Assembly: GCA_022316685.1 (NCBI GenBank)
Contig: JAKJHU010000038.1
Location: 5,932,884-5,996,883, forward strand
Direction: 5' to 3'
Origin: Progne subis subis
Lineage: Eukaryota; Chordata; Aves; Passeriformes; Hirundinidae
Length of the DNA: 64,000 bases
Shown: positions 44,701-54,939 of the stretch, one piece after another
Layout of the letters: each line of letters starts with the position of its first letter
Position numbering within the stretch: the first letter of the stretch is position 1
Position numbers and translations under genes: made by a program
The notes under the pieces: model-generated
The model's database searches: none
The model's input: the letters and a program-made list of their open reading frames with translations, nothing else
Told to the model about the DNA's origin: nothing

Positions 44701-47700
44701 GGAACACTCAGTTCCCTCCTGCCCTGTCCTGTTCCCATGGCCCAGGTGAATTCCCCTACCCCATTAGTGAAGGTGTCTGGGAAGAAGAAGAGCCAGAGGA
44801 GAAAAGAATCTGGGGTGATAGCAGAAACACCAGGATGCAGGTAGGGACCACAGCCCTCACCTTGCTGCCCTGTGGGTGCACATGCAGGTGGGGGACAGTA
44901 CAGGGATATGCAGGGTGTCATTGACCCCAGAGATGACAGGCTGGTGACATATCGTCGTGCAGCCAAGCTGCAGTGCCTCTCCACAGCTGCTGACACCGCT
45001 GACAGCTGCTCCCAGCCCCATGACACCACAGGGACCGCCATACTCCAGGCACTATCAATGGATATGGGGGGGGACATGGGCACATCTCCAGCCCCTGGCC
45101 CTGCTCACAACCTCTCTGTAGCCACTGTCACCAATATGTTTCACCCCTGCCTGCCCAGATGACCCACAGCATCCGCAGCACCTGCATTACCTGCAGTACC
45201 TGCGGCACCTGCTATCCAGCCCGCCACAGACACGGGGGCTGTGGCCACTGATTGTGACTGTGACCTGAGTGGGGGGGCCTCCACCTGATTGCAGCTGCCC
45301 AGATGAGTGCAACTAGCTCAATCAGAGCTGCACAGCCCTCCTGCATGCCGGGCACCGGGAATTAGACTGCTAATGAGTTGCTGGCTGGAGGGCCGGCAGT
45401 TAGTGATTAATCAGAAGCTTTACTCTGACAAGGCTGTGCCTCCACTCTCTACCTGCCCTGCACATACCAGAGCTGGTGGCCAGCAGTGACCAGTGTGTCC
45501 CCCAGCCCCTGCTCCCTGCCTGCCCAGCCATCGTGGGCAGGGGACAAGCTGGCTCAGCTCTCCAACACAAAGAGGGGTCCCCAACCCCCATTCCACTGGG
45601 ACACAGTGCCCACAGGTCCTTCTAGCCACTGGCTTTCCTGTCCCCCAGTTCCTCCTGTGCTTGCCTTCCCCAAGTTGCCATCAGGTGACAACCTTCTGTT
45701 CTGCTGGAACAAAACATGTTGTGCCCAGCTGAGCTCAGCTGCTGCTCATCATGTGCTCAGGCTTCTGTCTGAGAGCCCAGAGATGGCCCAAGTGATCTGG
45801 AGGGCATCTGCAGAGGGGTTTCACGAGGGAGGCAGGGGAGGAGCAGCCATGCAGCCAGTGACATCTCCTGGGGACAGAGCAGGCACATGCAGGAGCCCTG
45901 AGTCCCAGTGCATCAGGGTGCAGGTCCAGTCCCCCTCACCCAAACCCAGCAGCACAGTGCCATTTGCTGCCCTCACCTCCTGCCTGCGGCTGGCACAATG
46001 GTGGCGTGGTGGGTGACAGGGTGGGCAGAGCCCTGCCTGTGCCTGGCACAGCGCTCTGGGGCATGAGGGAAGGCTTTGCAGTATGAGCAGGGGACAGCCA
46101 TCCACAGAACAGTGCAGGGAGCTGCAGGGAAGCTACTTGACCTTGAACCCGACTGCTCCCTGCTGGGGCCCTTCGTGGTCATGGCAGAGTCAGGACAGGG
46201 CAGGATGTGGCAGAGGTGTCAGCACTCTCCTGTCCTCACACCCTCCCTTGGCTGCATGTCAGGGCAGTGCCTGGGGGAAAAGGCCAGCGACCAGCGAGGA
46301 GCAGGTTAGAGATGCATGTTTTCCCCTATTGTGCAATTAATCATGAGAAGTTTTTCCTCCTTTTGTGCATGAAACAGAATTTGGCAGGGCACTCTGACCA
46401 CAGGGACTGGCTGCATGCTCTACAGTAAAAACCCAGCCACATCTGGCTGAGAAATAACCTCAGAGCATCCCTGTGTGTGCAGGTGGAGAGACAATGCTGG
46501 GCCAGGCAGGAAAATCCACTGGGGTTTGATCCACAGCCCCTCATGTAGTGAACATCTTCAGGTCCTGGTGTTTGTCCCCCCTCCCCATCCCCCCACATAC
46601 ACATGGCCATGTTGAGCTGTTGGTGCCTTCATCCCTGCCTGCAGACCCTGTTATTCCAGTCAAGGACATAAAAATGCCTAGGCAGGGACATCCACCCTGT
46701 GGCAGCGTTCCCTGTCTGGGTTCTCATCCCACCCTGTCTGCCTCCTTCTGTCCACTCCATCCACTAGCCTGGCTGGAGCCTCAGCCCATCCTTTCCCCAA
46801 GGGAAAGCAAACTGAAGCCTCCCCAACAGTGTTCCAGTTATTTGTTATTGGAAAAAGGGGGAAATACATTTTTCGACAATTATTGTTTTTTCCACCTGAC
46901 TGGCTGCAAACTTGTTAATTTTTTTCTTTAATGTGTGAACAGTGTCGACGGCAGCTGCATGTCAAATGACTCTACGCCCTATCTGCGGGTCCCTGGCTGG
47001 CTCTCAGCACTCACACCGCAAACATTGCCTTCTATAAATAAAGGCCTATATCTCATCAATGGCAGAACAGCAGAGCTTTATATAGTCGTCTTACATAAAA
47101 CCGTCTCTCTTTATGGGCTTCAAACCATTTGCGTCACTTAGTGCAGCTCCGTAAACCTCCTTCTCCAGACACTCCCCCATGGAGGGAGACCTGGCACGGC
47201 TGCCCCGTGCCCCGGCGGGGAGCTGGGATCCCCGCTCTGCCTGGGGCTGTCCCCCAGTGCCTCTACAGGGCCAGGTGGCAGCTGCGTCCTTGTTCCTCTG
47301 CCCCACAACCTTGGCACGCGCCTCCCTCAAGCCCGCCCGGCCTTGATACCGAGTGTCACTGCAGATGGCACTGCCAGGCACTCCAGAGCTTGGGGATGTC
47401 TGGCCGAGGGCCATCATCACTCGCCCTGCCCTTGTGACCCTGTCCCTGACACCTGTCCTGAGGCAGCACAGTCATGGATGCTGGGAGACGCTGCTCTGAA
47501 TTCCGTCACTTGGGAATCAGGGACCCGAGGGCGCAGGGTGACTGGGGACATGGTGCCAGCCTCGGGGCACAGACCAGCTCACAGCAGCTCGAACTTTGAT
47601 GTGCAGAGAACACAAGGCTGGCCAGTGGCTCTCCAACCCACTGCCCAGTGAGCTCTGGAGTGGAGGATTCTGGGCGCTGCCCCATGGCCACAGGTCCCAG

Positions 47701-50700
47701 CCCCAGGCTCCCGCGGTCCCCAGGGCCCCTGGCTCCATATGGCAGAGCCTTCCTTCTGGCTCGCCACAGGCACCCGCCTGCACGGTGATGGGGTGGAGGG
47801 GGGTGGCAAGGGGGGGCGGGGGCGCTGAGACTTCTACTGGGGCTAGAGCAATGCGGGCCTGCAGGAGGCAGCCCACATCCCTTCTGGGACTCCAGGAGCT
47901 GGGGGGTGCGGGGGGAGGGACAGCACTGCAGAGAGCGTGGTGACAAGCCTTCATTTACCTCCATCACATCCCAGCTGACTACCCCGGGTGGCTGGAGCCA
48001 GAAGGAGACAGGGATCTAACAGCATCATGGCACTGGAACCTGTGGTGCTCTCTGACCCATGGCTGTCCCCAGTGTTGTCCACGGGACCCCTGCCACAGCT
48101 GGCACTGGCATAAATGATGGGGCCGCAGCATTGCCCTTCGGCGATGGGGTCATGTGGCATTCAACCATGCCGCTGGCACAGGGCACCCGCACCCCAGCCA
48201 GCCCTGCCTGGTGCCCAGCCAGCCATGCGGCACCCCATGAACCCCCTTGTCCCATCTGTCACCCTGCCCTCTGTCAGCCCCACTGCCCTGTGTTCCCACT
48301 GCCCCATGGTCTCACAGCCCTGCGGCCCCAGAGCAAGCACCAGTTCCTGGAACCCTCCCCTCTGCACATCTTCTCCCCTCCTTGTTCCTCTCATGGCCAC
48401 CCGAGGTGCCCAGCCCCCTCTGCAGTCAGCAGTGCTGGAGGGGCACTGCCCCACAGTCACCCCACGGGTGCCCCGGCCCCAGGAGGCAGCAGCGACCCCC
48501 TCCACTCAGCCTGGCACGTGGGCCCAGCCTCATGGCACGTCCCACATCCCTGGGGAGACACACCAGGCGCGGGCGTCCTGGCCGCTGGCTCCCCCCGTAT
48601 CAGAGACAGGCTTATTAAGTGTGTGATATTAAATTACCCAGATAAGAGCATAAGAGCTTTTAAAGTCAATTCATTAAATATAATTATGAAGAGAGCTTTT
48701 TTATGCTCACGGTGATCCGATCTCAATCAGGGAGACGGTGGGAAAGCCGTCGGCTCCTCCAGCATTTCTGCTCCCCCGCTGCGTCGCCTCCGCACCCCCC
48801 TGCTCCCCTGCCTTGCCCCCTCCTGCAGGGAGCTGGCTCCCACTACCACAGCCCTTGGTGCCCACCCTGCTGCCCTGGCACCCTCTCCACAGTGTTGCTG
48901 CTGGTGCCAGCACCGCCCCACTTGGATGGAGTTGGCATGGGGGTCCACTCAGCAAAGGGGTTGGGGAAGGGGAGGCAATGGGTGTGCGAGGGAAGGGGCG
49001 GTGGCATTGGGGTGGAGGGCAGCAGGGTTTGAAGATGGTCAAGGACAAGAGGTCTAGGAGCTCAGTATAGGCCCTTCCCAGCCATGGATTCTCTTGCCCC
49101 CCTGATCCAGCCCACTCACCGTCCCCTGCAGACCAGCCTCCTCAGAGACCTAATGATGCATCTCCACTCCACAGGCAGGAGGAGTGCATGCTTCCCACCC
49201 ATCCTACGTTCATTAAAGGCACTTTGTGACCAATTAAAACCTGCCAACCAGGTGGCACCTGCCCTGACCTATGGCTGAACCCCTCATGTGCAGCCCAGCT
49301 GGCTACATGCCAGGCCTATGCACTGGGCACCCCTCTTGCTCCATGCACCCCCAGCCACGTCCCAGGGTGCACAGGAGTCTGTGCCCAAATGTATTGGGGG
49401 AATCCATGAGGAAGCAGTCGTCCCAAAAACACCTCAAGTCCCCCACAAGAACATCTCCCCAGCCATCTGAAAGACAGTCAGATTGCCAAGACGCCTGCTT
49501 CTCCCCTTTTCACCCTGCCCCACAGTCACGAGGGACTTTGCAGTGACACCTCTAGGTGCAGCCAACCCCTTGTTCTCCCACCACAGTGTCCCAAAGTCCC
49601 ACTATCCCCAAATACACATCCTTGCTGCCAGAGCCTGAGCAGCTGGGACAAGGAGTAGCAGCATGGCTGGCAGGGAGCAAGGTGGGCTCCAGACTGGGGT
49701 CCCTGCAGAAGGCTTCGGTGGGGGCTGGTGGGAGCAGCTACCCGCTGCTGGGAGCTGCTGGACTGACATTTATTTTTAGACGTGAATTGTATAAATTAGC
49801 ATTTCTCAGCGGATTAAGCAGCAGGAATTGTGTAAAATTAAATGGCAACGAATTGCATTAAAGTCCCCCGTTTTCTGGCACAAACAGCACCTCGAGCCGT
49901 GCCCAGGCGGCTCATGTGTGACAGCGCCGGAGATGCCGCTGCCGCTGCTCCGGACAGGAGCACGGCCAACCTGTGATGTGCCTGCACTGCCCGGGACATG
50001 GGCCTGCAAATGCACAAGCACAGTGGCTTGTGAGGATGGAGGGTCCCAGATGGGCACTGAGCCCCTGGGTAGCTGGCTCAAGCGCTGGACTGGGACTGCA
50101 GGATGTGCATGCAGTGAGTGGAGTGCCGTGACCCAGATGGGCACAGATGGGCTCAGCTGACCAGCTCACAGGCATAGGATCAGTGAGGGATGCCCCATCC
50201 GCTCCTGGGCACTGACACCACCAGCCCCAGCCCAGCCAGTCCCTGCCAGGTATGGCAAGACACCCGTCACAGTCACAGCCATGCCACCCTCCAAAGGAGA
50301 TGGCTGGGACCCGTATAGCAGTGCCTGGCCCAAGAGCCACTCTGTGTCCCAGCCAGGGCAGGTTCCGCAGTCGCTGGAGCCCACTGAGCAGCTAGGGGGG
50401 CCCCAGCCCCACACAGAAGTACAGGAAAACGGAGTGGTTGAATGCCAGGGGCTGAGCAGGCACCATACAGGGTAGGGCAGGTGAAAACCAATCAGTTTAA
50501 ACCAGTAAAAATTGGCTGAAAATGTGACATTTATTAAGTACAATTCTGGTGGAAAGGTCAGAGAGTCCCCATGTCAGAAGCAGTGGGAGAGCCTTGCTGG
50601 GAGGAGGCAGAGGCGACAGCTTGCTGCCCCCGCCCACCCCCTGAGCCAGGATCTCCTCTGTGCTTGTGGAATGCAGCTGAGGATGTCGCCCATCTCAGCA

Positions 50701-53700
50701 CAGGGTTTCTCCCTCGGGGCTCTGCATGGGGTCCTGGGGACACCCCTCGCACTGCCCACATCCCGGGCGGGCAGGAGGCCTAGCATGGAGAGCCGGGGCC
50801 GGTGCCAGCTCCGAGAGGCACTGCCAGCTCTCAGCAACCTCCCTACTCACCACCCACCCCCCCCCCGCCTCCAGCCCCGGCACAACTGGCTTCAGCAGCC
50901 ACACATCACGAACAAAAGGCTTTTGACAACGAATGAGGTTTTGAGAAAGGCACTGGGCTCCTGCCCGGCCGCGAGCGGAGGCTCCTGCCGCAGCCACCGC
51001 CGGCAAACAGGCGGGATGCTGCTGCCAGCTGAGGAGGCCCCCTCCACGCACTTCCAACCACAGCCCCCGAACTCCCGCACACCCCATCTGTCTGCACCCC
51101 CATCTCCAAAGCACTGTCGGGAAGGCTCCCTCTTCCCTCAGCGCCACCTGACTCGGCCAGAAGCGGCCTCGGGTTGTGGCTGTAGCAGGGTGCCAGGCAG
51201 GGAGGTTGGGGTGAGCTCAACCCACCCGCGGCAGCTCAGCCCCAGGCCCTCGGGGACGCTTCCCAACCTCCTGCTTAATGGCATGTAAACAGTGCCATTG
51301 ATACCGGCACCCTCAGCTCTGCAGCTGCGCTCGCCCGGCCAGGAGCGCTCCGTGCTCGCCCAGGCATCCATGGGACAGTGCCCCCGAGCACAGCGGAGAC
51401 CGGGGGGCTGCGGGGTCCGGCGCAGCTCAGTGGGGTCAGAAGAGGCTCCAGCACGGCCCTCTAGCAGCCGGCACAGGGGCCACATTTGTCAGCGGGGCTG
51501 CAGGGAGCCTCTCTGCGGCTCAGGGTTGTCCCTGCTGCTGAGGAGATTTACAGCCCAGCCGGGCTTTATTACATGGAAGATGCTTACGCTGGGGATTTTT
51601 TTTTTCCCCCCGATAGTTTCTTAATTTGCTGTCCCATAAAGAATGTGGATTTGTGACGTTGAATAGGGGAAGATCATTTACCACTCACGGCTCTTACTTA
51701 AAGGATCCGCACGAGTTATTTACTGCGTGAGCACGGGCTGCAAGCAGCGGCACGAGGGGACATGCTCCAGCCCTGGCACTGCTCCTGGTCCTGGACAGAC
51801 AGTCAGCGGCAGCCCCACAGCTTGGCCGCTCTCGTGCTGAAAAACTTCCAGCCTCTGGACAAAGTCCACCTCATGCCCAGAGGGAAGGAAAGACTCCAGA
51901 ACTCCTGCAAGCATGGCTGCAGGGAAAGCTCTTTCCTTCCTCTAGTATCGCTGGGGGACAGCCTCTGCTACAGAGACTGCTCACTGTGGGCTGGGCGCCC
52001 TGGGACCCCCAAGCCATTTGCCTACTGGGATGTGCTGCAGTCTGGGAGCCCTCCATCACTGCTAGGACACACTGTGACTCACACACTCGCCCACAGCAGA
52101 GCAGGTACAAAAGCTTTCTGAACATGAAGGCTCACATGGGGACCCAGAAATGGGACCAACAAAGCTTGGAGCTCCCTGCCACACAAGCAGCCTGGGCACC
52201 CCTTCACTGAGGGGGCCACAGCTATGATGCACGGGAGTGCCCAAGCCCACACAGCACAGCTAGGACTCAACCTGCCTGCCAAGAAGCCTGTGCTGTGTTT
52301 CAGTCATTCCCAGGAGGTACAAGGGACTGATTTGGCTCAGGGAATGGGAGTAGAAGGCTCCAGCTGCAAACGGTGCGATGTCTTGACAGGTCCCACTGCT
52401 GCCTGGCAAGGCTTTGGGACATATTATGTGGCAGAGAGGTACATCACATCTTCATCCATTCCTCCCCACACCCGTCACTGCAGCCTCTCCTGCGCCAAGT
52501 TCACTCCTTTGCTCCAGGCAAGGGAGAGGTGACAACACCCCCTTCTGCTGACAACCCCTGATGCCTCAAAGGCCAGAAACGTTGAGCTGTGGACAGGGTG
52601 GGTGGAGGCTTTAGGAGCCCTATAGTCCCCTTTGGCCATGAGCCCACAGGTCAGTTGTGCCCATTCTCATGCCTGAAACTCGCTCCAGTGCAGAGTGCTG
52701 GCACACCAGTGCCCGGCTGCCTGGGCAACCCCAGGGCATACTCGTAAGCAGATAAGGTAGGCAGGCCAGCTGGTCCTGCCTGGCCACACTGAGAAACTGG
52801 GTCCCAGAGACAGTCCTGGTGGTCACCCTTCACTGCCATGTAGCACAGCGCATGCCACACACTCTGTCCATGCTGTGGGAAGCCTGTACTGCCTCATCCA
52901 CCTGAGCTCTGCCCTGTCAGCATCACAGTGTGACTCAAATCCCATTGCCACTCTGTGCCACTGCCCAGCACAAGGCTGGGCTTGCTGCCTCCCACACAAA
53001 CTAAAGCTGTGCAGGATCCTCCAGGAGGATCCCAGGGCTGGAGTCAGCATGGCGAAGCCACGTGCAGGACTGTCCAGCACCAGAGATTTCTGCTCCAAAC
53101 CCTGCTGAACCACACTGCTCCCTGGAAAACTCAAACAGCTGGTGTAGAGCAAGCACAGAGCCCAGCAAAGCCCCAGGAGGAGTGGGGCTGCCTGCCTGCT
53201 GTCCCCTGCTCCTTCCCACTCCACTGCAGTGCCCCATGCCACCACCACCCCCCCGCACCAGGTTCCCCCCCCCGCACAAGGTTCCCCCCCAAAGAGTCTC
53301 TTTCCCAGGGACAGTATCACTCCGCATATTGAGCAGGCATTGTACCGACGGGGCACGAAGTGAAACGGAACATGCTGCATCAGCCATTTCCAGCCCCACG
53401 GAGCCTCCTCTCTTCTCCGGTATCCTGCACAGCCCGTGGCATCACATCCCACTCCCGGCACGGAGCGGGGTCCGGCTGGCAGCACAGCTCTGAGAACGCG
53501 GGAGCCAGCTGAGCAGTAGCCCCTGGCAGCCGTAGGAGAGAGGCGGCTCATTTCCAGAGTCATTAAGGTCTGAAAAGGGTCCCATCAGGTATTCCGCCCG
53601 TTCAGCACATTTATTTTCCCAAACCACAGCGGGGATTTGTGATTCCAGGCTCAGTATTGGTGAGAGCTGCACGCTGGCGGCGGTCGGCCAGGGGCTCTCT

Positions 53701-54935
53701 GCCTGGGCAGACTGGGCGCTGCTTGGAAGAGGCCCTGCTGCCAGTCCCGGGCAGTGAGTGGGCAGCCCCGGGCAGCCCCCCGCTCTCCCGGCTGTAGCCG
53801 TGCCTCCAGAGCGGAGAGGCTCGGCATTTGTGCTCGGCATGTGCACACGTGCGTGTGCAATGCCGGCAGTCTCCACATTTACACACATCCCAGTGCTAAT
53901 TTCGCAAACGCAGGAAGGTTCCCCTATGTGCAAAGGGGTCTCTGCCTGCCCCCCTGCTCCAGCCTCTGTCGCTGAGCAAAGCACCCCGCGTCAGGGGCAC
54001 TTTGATCCAGGGCAAGAACAGGCTGGAGCCGGACTCTGTGCCACAGATTTCCCCCTAGCCGCTGCGCACCCACCCTGGGGACCCCTGAACCCTGCTGCTC
54101 ACCCACCGCGGCTCCTGCCCGTGAGCCCCTCAGGCACAGACCTGCCGACAGTCCTCTGGCGCAGAGCCCTGCTGAGAGCTCCCACGGAGGATCCTCTCCC
54201 TCTCTCCATGTGAAACTTGGAGGGAAACTCAAATAGAGAGAGATGCGAACTTCAGCAGCCGGAGTGAGCCAGGGAGCCCTGTTCCGGTGCTGCATGGACG
54301 GATGGGTGCCCCCGTGCCGGTAGGGGCCCCTGGGGAAGCTGAGCCAGGTGTGCACTCACCACAGTGAAATCACGGGATGAGCAGTTCTCGCCGCTGAAGT
54401 TGCAGCTCTTGAGCATGTCGTCGAGCTGGTGGCCGGTGCGATTGACAATGTCAGCCATGTCGGGGTCAGGGTAGAGCAGGTCCGTGGCCTTGTGACCATC
54501 CCGGTCCTTGGGGGGCAAGCCGGTCATGTTAGCTAAGTGGAAGATGTCGGCGTCGGTGAGTGCCGAGTGGCGGTAGCGGTTAATGTTGCAGATGGTGATG
54601 GCGGGGAAGACCATCTCGCGGATGGCCTCCTCGTCCAGGGCCATGACGTGGGGGTGCTCCAGGTAGAGCAGCGCTGACTTGGCCGCCTGGTAGAGGAAAA
54701 AGGCGAGCGAGGCCAGGAAGGCGAATGCCCAGAGGGTCTGGCGCACGCCCAGCCGTCCCGACTGGCAGATGTGTCCCAAGCCGTGCAGCGTGCTGGTGCT
54801 GGCAAAGGTGGCCAGATCCCGGGAGCGGGGACGGGCAGGCTCCTCGATCAGGCTCTCCTTGTCCCCTTCTTCTTTCTCCTTCTGCTTCTCATCCTCTTCA
54901 GCAAATTTGATTTTACACACGATCTCAATCGGCAT
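29061..54935 (-). CDS. ASIC4: ASIC4, acid-sensing ion channel subunit 4, complete canonical form
   Basis: Gene-level entry. ASIC4 is a DEG/ENaC-family neuronal membrane subunit, itself poorly or not proton-gated, that modulates other ASICs. Exon 1a plus exons 2-10 give 538 codons plus stop, allowing for one missing base in exon 6; human is 539. Features: N-terminus [15 protein letters not shown], gating HG motif (STLHGLG), TM1 [16 protein letters not shown], Cys-rich ectodomain ([60 protein letters not shown]), and TM2 with the GAS selectivity filter ([20 protein letters not shown]). The C-terminus is NHHH...VFEDFAC, as in ASIC4. A second first exon (1b) lies at 32433-33029. CHPF is the downstream convergent neighbour. 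Confidence 0.97.
29460..29564 (-). CDS. ASIC4: ASIC4 exon 9
   Basis: 105 nt, phase 0-0; acceptor cttcacccag, donor GTACTC. Encodes the post-TM2 basic cytosolic segment [19 protein letters not shown] and LGLEEMKDQ. Confidence 0.95.
29884..29963 (-). CDS. ASIC4: ASIC4 exon 8 (pore/TM2)
   Basis: 80 nt, phase 1 in, 0 out; acceptor cctccccag, donor GTGTGC. Encodes [18 protein letters not shown] and the rest of TM2, including the GAS selectivity filter. Confidence 0.96.
30281..30372 (-). CDS. ASIC4: ASIC4 exon 7
   Basis: 92 nt, phase 2 in, 1 out; acceptor tccccacag, donor GTGACT. Encodes [20 protein letters not shown] and [10 protein letters not shown]. Confidence 0.96.
30770..30922 (-). CDS. ASIC4: ASIC4 exon 6, one-base deletion
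   Basis: 153 nt where phase continuity needs 154. Reads [20 protein letters not shown]...GSARYL, then shifts; [12 protein letters not shown] continues in another frame. One G is missing from ttggcccgc (near 30804). Splice sites are intact (acceptor gccccag, donor GTGAGT), so an assembly indel is as likely as a real lesion. Confidence 0.93.
31018..31074 (-). CDS. ASIC4: ASIC4 exon 5
   Basis: 57 nt, phase 1-1; acceptor tctccacag, donor GTAGGT. Encodes [18 protein letters not shown]. Confidence 0.95.
31481..31640 (-). CDS. ASIC4: ASIC4 exon 4
   Basis: 160 nt, phase 0 in, 1 out; acceptor accccaacag, donor GTGAGG. Encodes [25 protein letters not shown] and CHCRMVHMP. Confidence 0.97.
31731..31858 (-). 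CDS. ASIC4: ASIC4 exon 3
   Basis: 128 nt, phase 1 in, 0 out; acceptor tctcccgcag, donor GTAAGG. Encodes [20 protein letters not shown] and the [16 protein letters not shown] segment. Confidence 0.97.
32024..32168 (-). CDS. ASIC4: ASIC4 exon 2
   Basis: 145 nt, phase 0 in, 1 out; acceptor ccatccctag, donor GTAAGT. Encodes [14 protein letters not shown] and [20 protein letters not shown]. Confidence 0.97.
32433..33029 (-). CDS. ASIC4: ASIC4 exon 1b, alternative first coding exon
   Basis: Open for 199 codons from ATG 33029-33027 (gcagccATGc) to CGPQHFTP at a perfect GTGAGT donor, phase 0, matching exon 2. It gives [11 protein letters not shown] after splicing and a predicted 545-residue isoform. 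Contains a TM1-like [19 protein letters not shown], then the family signatures [11 protein letters not shown], a distinct thumb/finger stretch, and [16 protein letters not shown] with the paired Cys of CRFQGERC. Sequons ENHS and ANYS. Resembles ASIC1/2/3 first exons more than exon 1a. In place of the His-Gly gating motif it reads IPGLHYM. A possible acceptor (ctttccag) at 33053-33052 would allow a spliced 5' leader. Transcription is not shown by the sequence. Confidence 0.85.
34260..34810 (-). promoter_or_regulatory. ASIC4: CpG-rich region, candidate promoter for ASIC4 exon 1b
   Basis: An isolated CpG-dense block inside ASIC4 intron 1, 1.2-1.8 kb upstream of exon 1b on the transcribed strand and 20 kb from the main promoter. 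Contains an 18-bp GC minisatellite. The promoter role is inferred from position and composition. Confidence 0.45.
34400..34590. repeat. 18-bp GC-rich minisatellite
   Basis: About ten imperfect copies of cccggccccgcacccggc-type units, C-rich on plus and G-rich on minus. Strand-asymmetric and G-quadruplex-prone on the minus strand. Confidence 0.85.
35341..35400. repeat. GAG/GAA purine microsatellite
   Basis: Runs of gaggaggaggagg, ggtggagg and aagaagaagaag on the plus strand. Confidence 0.8.
38165..38355 (-). mobile_element. CR1-like LINE fragment (antisense)
   Basis: On the minus strand it reads in CR1 order: ggctgcgaggggataggatt, ctgtttataaatacatcaag, gagagctatttaagctaagg, ctggcatgagaacaaatgg, gaataaatttaggttggaaa. 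Clear LINE CR1 3'-region pattern, old and truncated at both ends. Confidence 0.8.
38725..38754. repeat. 30-nt poly-G homopolymer
   Basis: Uninterrupted run of 30 G in ASIC4 intron 1 (poly-C in the transcript sense). Strong G-quadruplex candidate and a likely site of length variation or assembly error. Confidence 0.95.
41765..41945. promoter_or_regulatory. Candidate enhancer with TCF/SOX and POU octamer motifs
   Basis: Two overlapping CTTTGAT motifs (41773-41780, 41780-41787) are followed by a perfect octamer ATTTGCAT (41792-41799). Further TTAAT and GATTAAA motifs follow within 120 bp. Motif-based inference only. Confidence 0.35.
44041..44106. promoter_or_regulatory. Candidate homeodomain-rich element
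   Basis: Cluster of AATTA, TAATTAGC, CACATG, GTAATTGC and GATTAGC within 60 bp in intron 1, in otherwise GC-rich DNA. Inference from motifs. Confidence 0.3.
45177..45215. repeat. Four ACCTGC motifs in exact 9-bp register
   Basis: ACCTGC starts at 45180, 45189, 45198 and 45207; the first and last are full CACCTG E-boxes. Confidence 0.75.
46850..47160. promoter_or_regulatory. Candidate conserved non-coding element
   Basis: Markedly AT-rich, low-CpG block in intron 1 containing a perfect MEF2 consensus CTATAAATAA (about 47,032-47,041), CAATTATTG, GTTAATTTTTTT and TTTATATAG. Not repeat-like. Conservation has not been tested. Confidence 0.3.
48600..48735. promoter_or_regulatory. Candidate conserved non-coding element
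   Basis: AT-rich block with several homeodomain-type cores (TTATTAAG, ATATTAAATTA, CATTAAATATAATTATG) and GATAAG, abruptly bounded by GC-rich sequence. Confidence 0.28.
49762..49880. promoter_or_regulatory. Candidate conserved non-coding element
   Basis: AT-rich block with repeated AATTG motifs (gtgaattgta, ggaattgtgt, cgaattgcatt) and AAATTAAATGG, embedded in GC-rich intron. Confidence 0.28.
51585..51730. promoter_or_regulatory. Candidate conserved non-coding element
   Basis: AT-rich island after a T8-9 run, with TTTCTTAATTTGC and CTTACTTAAAGGATCC, bounded by CG-rich DNA. Weak, composition-based call. Confidence 0.2.
54360..54935 (-). CDS. ASIC4: ASIC4 exon 1a (canonical first coding exon)
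   Basis: 192 codons from ATG 54935-54933 to DFTV at donor GTGAGT, phase 0. Encodes the acidic/Lys-rich N-terminus, HG motif, TM1, and the [15 protein letters not shown] to [15 protein letters not shown] segment. An in-frame ATG 18 codons upstream (54989-54987) could extend it; the MPIEIV start matches the family. Confidence 0.97.
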
Positions 54936-54939
54936 CTGC

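Larger units (their letters stand above)
32169..54359 (-). other. ASIC4: ASIC4 intron 1 (22 kb)
   Basis: Large intron between exons 1a and 2, containing exon 1b, its CpG-rich block, a CR1 remnant, the poly-G tract and several AT-rich blocks that stand out from the GC-rich background (for example 41.70-41.95, 44.04-44.11, 46.85-47.16, 48.60-48.73, 49.76-49.88, 51.58-51.73 kb). No further coding exon recognised. Confidence 0.85.
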
